A DNA stretch of 64,000 nt, from the NCBI GenBank assembly GCA_015063005.1, contig SUTF01000008.1:5060-69059 (forward strand). The letters run 5' to 3'. Positions 26,725 through 35,587 of this stretch are shown here, in pieces. The notes beneath the pieces are model-generated. The model was not told the origin of the DNA. It ran no database searches and was given only the letters and a program-made list of their open reading frames with translations. This stretch comes from Methanobrevibacter millerae. GTDB taxonomy: Archaea; Methanobacteriota; Methanobacteria; Methanobacteriales; Methanobacteriaceae. Position 1 is the stretch's first letter; every line of letters starts with the position of its first letter. A program made the translations under genes and the position numbers.

Positions 26725-27576
26725 CTAAAGTCCTGTTTCCTTTTTAATTCTTCCTTCAGGTAACCATGATCTTGGACACATCATGTAACAAGTTCCACAT
26801 TTTACACATCTGTCTTTATCACAGCTTGGTCTACCTTCGGAGTATCCCATTGCCCTTGTTGGACAAGCGAGACCACAAGTTCCACATCCAGAACATAATC
26901 CTTGACGAATTACGTTGGTTAATACATCACAACCACATCCTTTATCACATGCAGCCCAATCCATTGCTGGTTTTAAGTAATCTAAGTCACCTTCACATAA
27001 AGCAACAACGGTTTTTGCAATCATTTCTGGAGCTACAGGACAACCAGGAAGTGCTAAATCAACTTTAACTAATGAACTAACAGGCAAGAATGCTTCGTGT
27101 TTAGGTTGTGCTTGTTGACCACCACGTGCATAGGTAGTGAAACAACCGGTTACAGCACAAGATCCAAATGCAGCGATTAATCCTGATTTTTCTCTTGCCA
27201 TTAAGAGTTCTTGAACACTGTGTTCATCTTGTAAACAAACTGATCCTTCAATTAAACATAAGTCCATTTCTGGCATTTCTTCAGCAAAAGTACCGTGAAC
27301 CCATTTATCAACTAAAGTTTGTCCGTATACAATATCAACCATATCGGTTAAAACAGTAGATAAAATGTCATAATTTTCAGTTAAGGACATTGCATCTCCA
27401 GTACAACCACTTAAGTGAATGTAACCAATACGAGGTTTTGCGGAAGCAGCTTTAGTTTCTGCAGGAGCTTCTGCTTTAACTTCTTCTTTAACAGGAGCAG
27501 CTTCTACTTTTTCTTCTACTTTTGGTTTTGCTGGTTCATCGGAACCGCCAAAAGCTTTTTTCAATTTATCAAACAT
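26725..27576 (-). CDS. frhG: F420-reducing hydrogenase, gamma (small) subunit FrhG, with an N-terminal extension
   Basis: 283 residues. The hydrogenase small-subunit part starts at about residue 47 ([19 protein letters not shown]) and holds the iron-sulfur clusters that carry electrons between the NiFe site in FrhA and FrhB. A C-terminal ferredoxin-like domain has [19 protein letters not shown] and [16 protein letters not shown]. The first ~46 residues are extra: [15 protein letters not shown] then a Lys/Glu/Ala/Pro-rich stretch. The start is secure: the ATG overlaps the frhD stop (TAATG) and GGGGT lies just upstream, so the extension is really translated. Confidence 0.93.
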   Translation of the reverse strand: MFDKLKKAFGGSDEPAKPKVEEKVEAAPVKEEVKAEAPAETKAASAKPRIGYIHLSGCTGDAMSLTENYDILSTVLTDMVDIVYGQTLVDKWVHGTFAEEMPEMDLCLIEGSVCLQDEHSVQELLMAREKSGLIAAFGSCAVTGCFTTYARGGQQAQPKHEAFLPVSSLVKVDLALPGCPVAPEMIAKTVVALCEGDLDYLKPAMDWAACDKGCGCDVLTNVIRQGLCSGCGTCGLACPTRAMGYSEGRPSCDKDRCVKCGTCYMMCPRSWLPEGRIKKETGL

Positions 27577-28145
27577 TATTTTACCCCAATTTCATTTAAA
27601 ATAATATCTATAGCTTTAGGAATTGCCTTTTCAACAGGTTCTGTTAAACCCATATCAACATCCGGTGTTGGAATTTCAGCAGGCTTACAGCCAACTACAA
27701 CAACCTCACACTTTTCGGAAATCTTTTGAAGAGGCTCTTCAACAGTCATTCCATGAGGATTGTCATATTTGCCTACTTGCATTACATTCGGGTCAAATAC
27801 TTCAACCGTTCCAGGTTCGGCCTGAAACTCAACAACATCCAACACGATTAATTTTTTCCAGTCATACTGTTCATACAACGGGAAGAAATTGGAAGGAGCT
27901 GCAGTTCCGCCATCCACAAACTGGACACTTTCCGGTAATTGGATAGCTTCGAACTTTTCTTGTATCTGACTTAAAATATCCTTATTGAATTCATCTTCAA
28001 CATATGAAGTGACTACAGGATCATAATAATCCGTTTTATCATCGAAATATTTTTGCAATATATTTATAAGAATGGGACCGAATCCGTCATCCTTAAATAA
28101 TATGTTTCCACATCCAACAACAATAATATCGGAATTGTAAGGCAT
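27576..28145 (-). CDS. frhD: F420 hydrogenase maturation endopeptidase FrhD
   Basis: 189 residues, HycI/HoxM-type protease family. It cleaves the C-terminal extension of the NiFe large subunit after nickel insertion. Seen: [18 protein letters not shown] at the N-terminus (Asp/Glu nickel-sensing residues expected in KDDG), [29 protein letters not shown], and [10 protein letters not shown] with the His ligand. Its stop shares a base with the frhG start, giving tight translational coupling. A paralogue is encoded at 29759. Confidence 0.92.
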   Translation of the reverse strand: MPYNSDIIVVGCGNILFKDDGFGPILINILQKYFDDKTDYYDPVVTSYVEDEFNKDILSQIQEKFEAIQLPESVQFVDGGTAAPSNFFPLYEQYDWKKLIVLDVVEFQAEPGTVEVFDPNVMQVGKYDNPHGMTVEEPLQKISEKCEVVVVGCKPAEIPTPDVDMGLTEPVEKAIPKAIDIILNEIGVK

Positions 28146-28163
28146 TAAATTTATCCTCCAAAC

Positions 28164-29378
28164 TTAGATTCTCACCATTTCATTTTTAAGAATGGATTTG
28201 TCTTCATCGTCAACTACCATTACGTGAGTAGCACATGATAAACATGGGTCGTAAGCTCTGATAACATGTGGACCAAACTCATGGTGGAATCCTTCTGTAG
28301 CAGGACCCATAGTTGGAATGTTCCAAGTAGTTGGTACAATAGCAGAGTAGAATGCGGTTTTACCGTCTACAACTTTTGCCATGTGAGCGTTGGTTCCTCT
28401 AGGACCTTCGATAATACCAAATCCTAATTCACCAGTACCTCTTGGGTCGTAATCAGCTTTAACAGATGCTGCAGGATCAATTGCATCTAATGCTTCCATA
28501 CATGCATCATAGTTTTTCAACATTTCGTCTGCACGTGCAACGTGTTGAGCGATTACACCTTTGTCTTTAAATCCTTGGTATTTTTCCATTCTTGCTCTAG
28601 GACCAGTTTCTACGTTTGTACCTTCCCATAAAGGAATAACTGAACATGCTTTGGTTCCAATTTCAGGATCATCATACCATGCTTCAGGTAAAACTTCTGA
28701 GAATTTGTCCATATCGAAATCATTGGTACCGTATAATGGGTCTACAGCCATTAAAGGTTGGTTTACAACACCTAAGTCTTTAGGTAAACCTGCTTCTAAA
28801 ACAAGGTTTTTAATGAATTCGACGTGAGCTTCGAGTTTTGGTCTGAGAGCTGTCATCCTTTCGACTAATCTTTCTTTTGTAAATGGAGTAATGTTTCTAG
28901 CCATTCCACCTACTCTGATATCAGATGGGTGGATACCTTCACCAGCAATCATGTCAACAACATATTGTACATTTTTTCTGATTTCAGAAACGCTGTCCAC
29001 AGCTTGTGCAAAATTACTGTCATCAGTAATATCAGGAGCAACTAAGAAGTGGTGAATTGCTGCACTGTTGATGTTATGTGCTGCTAAAGTAGCTTTTCTT
29101 AACAATTTTGCGGTTTTAGGAATTTCAATACCTAATGCCATATCAATCGCTTCGGTTGAAGCCAAAGTGTGTGGAATTGGACAAACACCACAAATTCTTT
29201 GACATAAAACAGGAGCGGTTTCAGGTGCTTTGTTAAGAACCATCTTTTCTAAACCCCTTACAGGGGTGATACTTAAATACATACCTTTTGTAACTATCCC
29301 TTCATCATCAACTTCCATAACCAATTCGGCATGGCCTTCTTGACGAGTTGTAGGAGATATAACTACTCTATCTTTCAA
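28164..29378 (-). CDS. frhA: F420-reducing hydrogenase, alpha (NiFe large) subunit FrhA
   Basis: 404 residues. The two NiFe-binding pairs are [14 protein letters not shown] and [16 protein letters not shown] near the C-terminus; ordinary Cys codons, no selenocysteine. The tail after CATH is the segment removed by the FrhD protease. A TTG start at 29378 is preferred over the GTG at 29387: AAGGTGA is 5 nt upstream of the TTG, and [19 protein letters not shown] aligns with the usual FrhA start. It is the first gene of the operon and has a TATA element at about 29426. Confidence 0.94.
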   Translation of the reverse strand: MKDRVVISPTTRQEGHAELVMEVDDEGIVTKGMYLSITPVRGLEKMVLNKAPETAPVLCQRICGVCPIPHTLASTEAIDMALGIEIPKTAKLLRKATLAAHNINSAAIHHFLVAPDITDDSNFAQAVDSVSEIRKNVQYVVDMIAGEGIHPSDIRVGGMARNITPFTKERLVERMTALRPKLEAHVEFIKNLVLEAGLPKDLGVVNQPLMAVDPLYGTNDFDMDKFSEVLPEAWYDDPEIGTKACSVIPLWEGTNVETGPRARMEKYQGFKDKGVIAQHVARADEMLKNYDACMEALDAIDPAASVKADYDPRGTGELGFGIIEGPRGTNAHMAKVVDGKTAFYSAIVPTTWNIPTMGPATEGFHHEFGPHVIRAYDPCLSCATHVMVVDDEDKSILKNEMVRI

Positions 29379-29424
29379 ATATGTCACCTTCTTTCGTAAT
29401 TAAAAATTTGTTATTTTAATTAAC

Positions 29425-29438
29425 GATATATATATTTC
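29425..29438 (-). promoter_or_regulatory. frhA promoter (BRE/TATA)
   Basis: The minus strand reads GAAATATATATATC, a purine-rich BRE next to a strong TATA box, about 47-60 bp before the frhA TTG. Transcription would start about 25 bp downstream, giving a leader of roughly 25 nt containing the AAGGTGA ribosome-binding site. Confidence 0.55.
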
Positions 29439-29574
29439 TATGAAAACATTAATAAGTAATACTTTAAGGATTAAATAGTAAACTATAAATAATAAAAAAT
29501 CAAAGCCATTTCGTGCGAGATTTTCAATCAAAAATTACTGAAAAGTAATATTATCCCTAAAAAAAATATGAAAA

Positions 29575-29595
29575 TTTTTAGGTTAACCAAAAAAT
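29575..29595. promoter_or_regulatory. TTTAGGTTAACC motif between frhA and the second frhD-like gene
   Basis: TTTAGGTTAACCAAAA contains the palindrome GGTTAACC. Near-copies occur at 16454 and 53434, both in promoter regions. Here it lies about 197 bp before frhA and 160 bp after the end of the paralogous maturation gene. A metalloregulator site is possible and unproven. Confidence 0.3.
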
Positions 29596-29758
29596 AAATT
29601 TATGTGATTAAATGTGAAATATCTTATAAAAAAGTGCAATATGAAAATAAATTAATAACGATGTAAAATAGCTTAAAAATACCCTAAAGTAATAAGAAAT
29701 AATACATGAAAATAACAAGTAATAAAAATTTAAAAAAAATAAGAAAAAAGTAATAAAA

Positions 29759-30322
29759 TTACTTTATTTCATTTAAAATAACTTCAATAGTTTCAGGCAC
29801 TGCTTTTTCAACAGCCTCTGACAAACCCAATTGCACTTCAGGGGTGGTAATTTCACCAGGCTTGCAACCGACAATAACCACTTCACAACTTTCAGCCAAT
29901 TCATGAAGAGGTTCTTCAACAGACCAAGTGTGAACGTTCTCATATTTGTCTCTTGGCATGTCATAAGGTGAAAAAGTCCTGACAGTACCCGGTTCTGCGT
30001 CGAATTCAACAACATCTACCACAATAACCTTTTCCCAATATTCATCAGGAAGAGAAAATATAAAATGAGTTGCACCATTTCCCGCATCAATGAATTTTAC
30101 TTCACCGGTCAAATCAACATCCTTAACTTTATCCTCAACTTCTTTCAATACATCTTTTGAGAATTCATTTTCAATATATGAAATTACCATAGGATCAAAA
30201 TCATCTTCAGTTTCATTTTCAAAATATTTTTCAAGTAAATTAACAACTATAGGTCCGTATCCATCATCCTTGAAAAGAATGTTTCCACTTCCAACAACTA
30301 TAGTTTTAGCATGATAAGGCAT
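29759..30322 (-). CDS. Second FrhD-like hydrogenase maturation endopeptidase
   Basis: 187 residues, clearly paralogous to FrhD at 27576: [51 protein letters not shown] and HTWSVEEPLHELAESCEVVIVGCKPGEI all have counterparts there. GCG-N in FrhD is GSGN here. It sits 370 bp upstream of frhA on the same strand and has its own ribosome-binding site (GGAGGAATTAATA before the ATG). It may process a different NiFe large subunit or duplicate FrhD. The ATG is preferred to a TTG five codons earlier that lies inside the ribosome-binding site. Confidence 0.88.
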   Translation of the reverse strand: MPYHAKTIVVGSGNILFKDDGYGPIVVNLLEKYFENETEDDFDPMVISYIENEFSKDVLKEVEDKVKDVDLTGEVKFIDAGNGATHFIFSLPDEYWEKVIVVDVVEFDAEPGTVRTFSPYDMPRDKYENVHTWSVEEPLHELAESCEVVIVGCKPGEITTPEVQLGLSEAVEKAVPETIEVILNEIK

Positions 30323-30483
30323 TATTAATTCCTCCAATTATAAAATATATAGGAAATTATTTATAACATTAATGTTAAAATTTTTGTATTAAATAACATT
30401 TAAGTATTTAAATAAACAAAAGATAAATCAATTGTTGAAAATTAATTCAATGCTTAAAAAAATATTATATAGGAGGTGCAATT

Positions 30484-31020
30484 ATGGATAAAGCAAATTT
30501 AATTATTTCTATTATAATTGTATTATGTATTGCGACAGCAGTTGCAGCTTACGGTATAATAAATAATCAGAATGCTGTATTTTCAGATTTAGCCAGTATG
30601 GATTCTGGTTCTGGAAATAATGGTAACAACGGTATTGGAAATAATACAACCCCAACAAGTACAAGCTCTGGTTCTGGAAGCGGATCATCCGGCAGCAGTG
30701 GCGGAAGCGGTTCAAGCTCAGGAGCAGGCAGTGGTTCAGGCTCAGGAGCAGGCAGTGGTTCAGGCTCAGGCGGATCTGGTTCAGGTTCAGGCTCAGGTTC
30801 TGGAAGTGGATCTGGAGGAGGATCAGGATCAGGATTGGTACATTCATCCTCACAAATTAGAGCAATAGCAATGGATCATGTACAGGTATCAGGTTGTTAT
30901 GCTGGAACTCCAAGATACTCTGGAGGATACTGGTATGTTACTATTTACAACAGTACAGATGACACTGTAGTGTCTGGTTTCGCTATAAACGATAGAACTG
31001 GTCACGTTGACCTCGCGTAA
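30484..31020 (+). CDS. Small exported protein with a Ser/Gly low-complexity linker
   Basis: 178 residues. N-terminal membrane segment or signal (LIISIIIVLCIATAVAAYGII), then an about 75-residue region of almost only Ser and Gly (residues 41-117), then a compact C-terminal domain with HSSSQIRAIAMDHVQVSG, RYSGGYWYVTIYNSTDDT and FAINDRTGHVDLA, reminiscent of a PepSY-like beta-sheet fold. Predicted to be anchored in the membrane and displayed outside on a flexible stalk. The start has a strong AGGAGGTG. It lies alone upstream of two tRNA-Arg genes. Function unknown. Confidence 0.7.
   Translation: MDKANLIISIIIVLCIATAVAAYGIINNQNAVFSDLASMDSGSGNNGNNGIGNNTTPTSTSSGSGSGSSGSSGGSGSSSGAGSGSGSGAGSGSGSGGSGSGSGSGSGSGSGGGSGSGLVHSSSQIRAIAMDHVQVSGCYAGTPRYSGGYWYVTIYNSTDDTVVSGFAINDRTGHVDLA
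30712..30775 (+). repeat. 24-bp tandem repeat within the Ser/Gly linker
   Basis: The unit GGCAGTGGTTCAGGCTCAGG (first 20 of 24 bases) occurs in full twice and partly a third time, encoding Ser-Gly-Ser-Gly-Ala steps. Tandem units of this kind can expand or contract without a frameshift. Confidence 0.7.
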
Positions 31021-31117
31021 ATTAAATATAATTTACCTTTCTATTTTTTTTATTTTAATTTTAAAATAAATAACTATATATAATAAGAAAAACAAAATAA
31101 TTAATTGATGTTTATGA

Positions 31118-31193
<76 letters not shown>

Positions 31194-31246
31194 TTCATAA
31201 ATGCTTCTTTTTTTAATAGATTATTATATAAATTCAATTAAATTAT

Positions 31247-31320
31247 GGGCTTGTAGCCTAGTCTGGAAGGGCGTAAGACTCCTAATCTTAAGATCGAGGG
31301 TTCAAATCCCTCCAAGTCCG
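31247..31320 (+). tRNA. tRNA-Arg (CCT)
   Basis: Acceptor GGGCTTG/CAAGTCC, discriminator G, anticodon arm AAGAC-TCCTAAT-CTT with anticodon CCT, and T-arm GAGGG-TTCAAAT-CCCTC. CCA is not encoded. TTATATAAA about 15-25 bp upstream may be its own TATA box. It ends one base short of the convergent endoQ gene. Confidence 0.93.
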
Positions 31321-31321
31321 T

Positions 31322-32509
31322 TTAAAAATTATCCAAAGTAAGCATTTTAGGGCTTTTTTTCTCCTCAACGTTTAAATCAAAGTTAATTTCACCATATTTG
31401 CCTCCACCACCAGGCGTAATATCAATAGTATTGTTTCTAAATGCTTCAATAGCTTTAGACACTTTAGAATCTATTTTTTTGACATCGGAAATATCCGCAT
31501 CAATCAGCACATTAATTTCAGTTTCGAATGAATCAATTAATTTCTGCCAGATATTCTGAACTGTTTTGGTTGTGACACCCTTGTCATAAACAGTAGAAAT
31601 CAGCTCGGCAAGTGGCATCAAATGAACATATGGAGGCCTAAACTCAGGACTGTGGGCTTCATCAAAATCGGAAATTTCAGAAATTCTATAGTCAACACCC
31701 TTTTTGATTCTGCCGCCACAATCACATTTCATCCTATTTTCCTTTGCAATGACAGGATTGATTAACTTAAAGCATTTGGTACATGCAGTCATGTGATATT
31801 TTCCCAGGTTCGGAACAAGACCATAATTTGCTTTAATATCTGAATGCTTAATTGCATGTTTAATTGATGAAAATGAAATATCCTTTAGTTCAATTTGATT
31901 AAACTCACGACCCAACCGGTGAGGCCATGGAGAATGGGCATCGGAATTGCTCAAAAATGTAAAGTCCTTTAATTCACTAACAGTATCTGCCATATAGGTA
32001 TCGGCAGACAAACCCAGCTCCACAAAATCGACCTTTTTTTCATAACAGTCATAAATACTGTCAAATGACTTGTACATTCCAGTCCACGGAGTGAATGCAT
32101 GAGCCGGACCAATCAAACAGTCATATTCACGAACCAATTCCAGAATTTCAGCACCATTAAGATTGGTTTTTGGCCTTCCATCAATTGCTTTGTTTTTTGA
32201 AGGCAATCTGTCAGACAATTCCCTTGCAATATCAATGTCAGGAATTATGATTAAATGATGAATCTTGTTTTTACCTTCAATTTCAGTTGTAATGACAAAA
32301 TTCATATTATCAGTTGAATATATTCCATCCCCAATATATTCTGTGGAATTCTCAATGATATCCAACCATTTAGGATGAAGGCCGTCACCGGTTCCCAAAA
32401 GTCCCAAACCCTTAAGCTTGGACTTGGGAGCAATATTTTTAATCAGCATGTCCTTAGAAGATGCCATTGAAAAACAGCTATGAATATGAAAATCCGCATT
32501 AACCAACAT
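31322..32509 (-). CDS. Endonuclease Q (EndoQ), PHP-domain repair nuclease
   Basis: 395 residues. PHP metal-binding motifs: NADFHIHSCFSMASSKDM at the N-terminus, GLGLLGTGDGLHPKW, GPAHAFTPW and LSNSDAHSPWPHRLGRE. A zinc-finger-like insert follows (TACTKCF then MKCDCGG). EndoQ cuts 5' of deaminated bases such as uracil and hypoxanthine in DNA and is known from Thermococcales and some methanogens. The extreme C-terminus PKMLTLDNF resembles a PCNA-interacting peptide, which fits the reported PCNA partnership, and PCNA is encoded 4 kb upstream. It is the last gene of a translation-gene cluster. Confidence 0.82.
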   Translation of the reverse strand: MLVNADFHIHSCFSMASSKDMLIKNIAPKSKLKGLGLLGTGDGLHPKWLDIIENSTEYIGDGIYSTDNMNFVITTEIEGKNKIHHLIIIPDIDIARELSDRLPSKNKAIDGRPKTNLNGAEILELVREYDCLIGPAHAFTPWTGMYKSFDSIYDCYEKKVDFVELGLSADTYMADTVSELKDFTFLSNSDAHSPWPHRLGREFNQIELKDISFSSIKHAIKHSDIKANYGLVPNLGKYHMTACTKCFKLINPVIAKENRMKCDCGGRIKKGVDYRISEISDFDEAHSPEFRPPYVHLMPLAELISTVYDKGVTTKTVQNIWQKLIDSFETEINVLIDADISDVKKIDSKVSKAIEAFRNNTIDITPGGGGKYGEINFDLNVEEKKSPKMLTLDNF

Positions 32510-32521
32510 AGATAAGAATAT

Positions 32522-33082
32522 CTAAATTGATTTATTTAAAATTTTTTTAAAATCAGAGAAAGGAATTTTAGGTGAAGGCTTTTTTAAGTCCGTGTTAATG
32601 TCATCACTGATTGAGGTATCAAAATCCTTTAAAAATAGATTTACCCTATCGATTAAATCAATGATGTCTTCACGGGTAGTAGGATATGCCAACTTTAAAA
32701 CAGGAATATCCATCTGGTTTACAATACTGGCAGCCAATGAATGTGCATTGTTGCATCCATTACCGCAAAACAAAATGAGTTCATTTAAAACATCATACAT
32801 CGGAGTGTACTTTGGAGGTCTTTGGCCTAAAATAATTGCAGCATCAGCCTTATCCAATAAGGGCATTAAAAGTGAAATACGACCCCTAACGCCTGAAGGA
32901 GTTTCACTTGACAAACTAACATTAAAATCAGGATTAAGATTAAGTTCATTATCATATTTGGAAAAATTAGTTGGAGACAAATAGTTATGCCCATTCTTTT
33001 CAATCAACGGCACAATAATCATTGCACCATCAGGAATAACAATAACATTCATAAAAAATAAAAAAATTGGATGATTATCCAA
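32522..33082 (-). CDS. Conserved methanobacterial protein of unknown function
   Basis: About 186 residues from the first ATG, or 176 from an internal ATG at 33052 (MNVIVIPDGAMIIVPLIEKN), which looks like a more natural N-terminus; neither has a clear ribosome-binding site. Segments include ETPSGVRGRISLLMPLLDKADAAIILGQRPPKYTP and LFCGNGCNNAHSLAASIV. It overlaps PAC2 by 8 bp if the first ATG is used and precedes endoQ by 12 bp. No catalytic motif is certain. The tight spacing suggests co-expression with EndoQ and PAC2. Confidence 0.6.
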   Translation of the reverse strand: MDNHPIFLFFMNVIVIPDGAMIIVPLIEKNGHNYLSPTNFSKYDNELNLNPDFNVSLSSETPSGVRGRISLLMPLLDKADAAIILGQRPPKYTPMYDVLNELILFCGNGCNNAHSLAASIVNQMDIPVLKLAYPTTREDIIDLIDRVNLFLKDFDTSISDDINTDLKKPSPKIPFSDFKKILNKSI

Positions 33083-33845
33083 TATATCTTAAATCATCTG
33101 CATTGCCTGCATTGGCACGGTTTATTAAATCTTGTTCCATTTGTTGAGCCTTAGCTAACATTTGTCTTGTTTCTTCAGCTCTCTCATCAAGTTTTTCAGT
33201 ATTGATTTCAAAATTGAGTAATTCGGCTAATTTTAATAATACGCCTTCTGCAGATTCAGCATCGATGAAATAACCTGGAGTTTCACCAGTCAAACATGCC
33301 CCATAGATTCCCCTACGCATTCCTAAACCTAAGAACAAACCTGAAGCACCGACGATTCCGCCATCATTGGATCTGATTTCAACACCAACCTCTTTTAAAA
33401 GTTCGATGTGAGCTTCATCACTAGCTGATCCTAAAACTTTAGGATTTTCAACAGGCTGACCGGTAGGTATACCGCCTAAAGTAAAAATTCTAGAAATGCC
33501 ATAAGGCTCTAAAAAGTCTAGGATTTCATTACAAACAATATATTGGCCATCTGGAGATAATGATTGAGTATTTCCACAAATCAATATAACATCTACATTA
33601 TCTTCCCCCAAATCACGAATATAATATAATTCATTAACCATATTTTCGATTAAGCCATTTTCTCCAACCAAAACTTGTGGAGGAAATGTTGGAGAATAAA
33701 TTTCTGCAAATTTGGTTGCATTAAGCTCATCAACCATATGGTCTGCAACCAATTTACCTACATGACCAACACCAGGTAACGCTTCAATAAAAATAGGATT
33801 ATCCAATTCTACTTCTTCTAGAATATTAATTTCAGTAGCTTTCAT
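33075..33845 (-). CDS. PAC2-family (proteasome assembly chaperone-like) protein
   Basis: 256 residues. Traits of archaeal PAC2/DUF75 proteins: FIEALPGVGHVGKLVADHMV, YSPTFPPQVLVGENG, VILICGNTQSLSPDGQY, IFTLGGIPTGQ and RRGIYGACLTGETPGYFIDA. Archaeal homologues are viewed as proteasome-assembly-chaperone relatives; in this organism the function is inferred. It overlaps the nop10 gene by 14 bp upstream and has AGGAG before its ATG. Confidence 0.82.
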   Translation of the reverse strand: MKATEINILEEVELDNPIFIEALPGVGHVGKLVADHMVDELNATKFAEIYSPTFPPQVLVGENGLIENMVNELYYIRDLGEDNVDVILICGNTQSLSPDGQYIVCNEILDFLEPYGISRIFTLGGIPTGQPVENPKVLGSASDEAHIELLKEVGVEIRSNDGGIVGASGLFLGLGMRRGIYGACLTGETPGYFIDAESAEGVLLKLAELLNFEINTEKLDERAEETRQMLAKAQQMEQDLINRANAGNADDLRYIG

Positions 33846-34011
33846 TTTTACTCCTTAATTCTTTTTTTAATATACGACGATACTTTCCGTATTTATCTTC
33901 AATAGAAAATTTTGGAGGATAAATAACTTTAAGTTCGCCTTTACATTTAGGGCATTTATCCTCTAAAGTATAAATTCCACATTCTGGACATTTATGCATT
34001 TTCATACTCAT
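33832..34011 (-). CDS. nop10: H/ACA RNA-protein complex component Nop10
   Basis: 59 residues, too short for common ORF cut-offs. The sequence MSMKMHKCPECGIYTLEDKC then PKCKGEL, YPPKFSIEDKYGKYRR matches archaeal Nop10: a zinc ribbon of two CxxC pairs followed by the PPRFSPEDKYGKYRR-like tail. Nop10 holds Cbf5 in the box H/ACA pseudouridylation complex. It lies 6 bp after the eIF2-alpha stop and overlaps PAC2, the usual neighbour order in euryarchaea (eIF2-alpha, Nop10, PAC2). The first of three closely spaced ATG codons is listed; the exact start is uncertain. Confidence 0.88.
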   Translation of the reverse strand: MSMKMHKCPECGIYTLEDKCPKCKGELKVIYPPKFSIEDKYGKYRRILKKELRSKNESY

Positions 34012-34017
34012 AAGAAT

Positions 34018-34815
34018 CTAATCATCTAATTCTCTTAAAAATGAACCGTTCCCATCAGATTCTTCAACAACAGCAATACACCTGTCAGCAGCTGCCTTAA
34101 GTGCCTTTTCAGCAAGAATATAATCTGTGGATTTAACAGTAATTCTGTATCTTGGAGCACCAACACATTGGACCTTGATTTCTTCTTCCTCATCACCATT
34201 ATCCTCTGCAGCCTTAAGCGCATCAATAATGATTTCCACTCCGTTAGGAACAAAAGTTTCAATATCAACATATCCGTTAATATGAACTTCAGGAGGAGTT
34301 ATGTTTTTCTGAGCTACTTCAGTAATAGCATCAGCCCAATCTTGAGGTATTCCTTCTTCAGTTAAAGATTCAGCACCTTCATCAGCTGCAGTTTCGAATG
34401 CTCCATAAACATCACCAAAGATGTCCATAAGTTCATAACCGACTTCATCATAAGCTTCATCCAAAGACTTATCTAAAGATTTAGCAGATAATTCCAGGAA
34501 CTTTTCAGCTTTCTGCTCAATTTTCCAATGTTGAATCTTTTTAGTTCTTTGATCTTCACGAATTCTTTTTAAAGAAGCATCTACATGTCCTTTTTTAGGG
34601 TTTACTCTTAGAACACGGCATACAATCTTTTGATTTTCTCTTACGTGATCTCTAATGTTTTTTACCCAACCAGCAGAGACTTCAGAAATGTGAATAAAAG
34701 CTTCTTTGCCTTGATATTCTTCTAATTTAGCAAATGCACCATAACTGAGAACCTTGTAAACTGTACCTACAATAAGTTCCCCTTCATCAGGCCATTCTTG
34801 ACTTTTTCTTACCAT
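34018..34815 (-). CDS. Translation initiation factor 2, alpha subunit (aIF2-alpha)
   Basis: 265 residues. An N-terminal S1 domain ([37 protein letters not shown]), a helical middle domain ([20 protein letters not shown]) and a C-terminal alpha-beta domain ending in [16 protein letters not shown]. As part of the aIF2 heterotrimer it takes initiator Met-tRNA to the small subunit. The ATG at 34815 is preferred over a GTG three codons earlier, since GGGGTGAT acts as its ribosome-binding site. It sits between S27e and Nop10, in the conserved archaeal order. Confidence 0.93.
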   Translation of the reverse strand: MVRKSQEWPDEGELIVGTVYKVLSYGAFAKLEEYQGKEAFIHISEVSAGWVKNIRDHVRENQKIVCRVLRVNPKKGHVDASLKRIREDQRTKKIQHWKIEQKAEKFLELSAKSLDKSLDEAYDEVGYELMDIFGDVYGAFETAADEGAESLTEEGIPQDWADAITEVAQKNITPPEVHINGYVDIETFVPNGVEIIIDALKAAEDNGDEEEEIKVQCVGAPRYRITVKSTDYILAEKALKAAADRCIAVVEESDGNGSFLRELDD

Positions 34816-34882
34816 GCAAATCACCCCAAAAACAAGTAAAAATTAAAAAATAGTTAAAAAAAATAAGTTAAAAACTAAAGAT

Positions 34883-35063
34883 TTAGTTTAAAACTTTTTC
34901 GATGTGTGCTGTGATTTTAGCTTTAGCACCACGAGATTTAACAAGAGTTTTACCACAAATAATACATTTAACGTCAGAAGCTGAGCGGTCAAAGATTACT
35001 TGCTCATTGTCACAATCTAAACATTTAACTTTTAAAAAGTTTCCTCTTCCTTTACTAACCATG
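34883..35063 (-). CDS. 30S ribosomal protein S27e
   Basis: About 59 residues with a C4 zinc finger: KVKCLDCDNEQVIFDRSAS followed by VKCIICGKTL. N-terminus MVSKGRGNFLKVKC and tail ITAHIEKVLN are typical. The ATG at 35063 has AGGTGG a few bases upstream, better than the GTG three codons before it. Directly follows L44e. Confidence 0.93.
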
Positions 35064-35071
35064 TTAACCAC

Positions 35072-35350
35072 CTATTTTGCTACAAATTCAGGTTTTCCTG
35101 TTCTGAAAGATTGTTTAATGTGAGATTTACCACATTCTTTACATTTAGCTCTTAAATCTAATTTTTTAACTGGTTTGTTTCCAGCAGGTAAAGGCCTTGG
35201 ATAACCTCTGTAACCAGCAGTAACACGTCTGAATTGTCTTTGTCCCCAAGTTAACTCACTAGCTTTTCTTTTTTTAGCAGTGTGAAGTTCATGCATTGTA
35301 TGTTTTTTACAATGAGGACAGTAAGTTCTTTTTTCTTTTGGTATTTTCAT
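35072..35350 (-). CDS. 50S ribosomal protein L44e
   Basis: About 92 residues. Zinc ligands in [14 protein letters not shown] and [10 protein letters not shown]; the basic middle [19 protein letters not shown] and tail [12 protein letters not shown] are typical of archaeal L44e. Start chosen at [11 protein letters not shown] with GGTGG 5 nt upstream; the longer frame lacks one. It heads the minus-strand cluster L44e, S27e, aIF2-alpha, nop10, PAC2, unknown, endoQ, and has an about 200-bp AT-rich upstream region without another gene. Confidence 0.93.
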   Translation of the reverse strand: MKIPKEKRTYCPHCKKHTMHELHTAKKRKASELTWGQRQFRRVTAGYRGYPRPLPAGNKPVKKLDLRAKCKECGKSHIKQSFRTGKPEFVAK

Positions 35351-35587
35351 TTTTCCACCATCATTTTTTATTTTAATCGGCACTAAAAGTGCTTAATTAA
35401 ATAGTCATTATAAATCTAGTTGTAAATTTATCTAAACACAATTTATTTTAAAAATCGTTAGAGATAGAAACTGCACAGTAACCGTTTATGTCTACAAACA
35501 GCAAAAATCCAAATTATAATAAATAATTTTTTAATATTACAAATAGATATGGGATATAGTATATTTTTAAGAGTATTTAAAGTTATG

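Larger units (their letters stand above)
29388..29758. other. 371-bp AT-rich intergenic region upstream of frhA
   Basis: No gene or RNA is recognisable. It holds the presumed frhA promoter near 29426 and a TTTAGGTTAACC motif near 29575, and otherwise shows only low-complexity AT sequence. Confidence 0.6.

Noticed and set aside
28164..29378. Selenocysteine in FrhA
   Set aside because: The NiFe ligands are encoded by ordinary Cys codons with no in-frame TGA.
30512..30868. Other-frame ORFs over the Ser/Gly repeat
   Set aside because: They are translations of the repeat in other frames (Gln/Ala/Val- or Leu/Asn-rich) and have no start signals.
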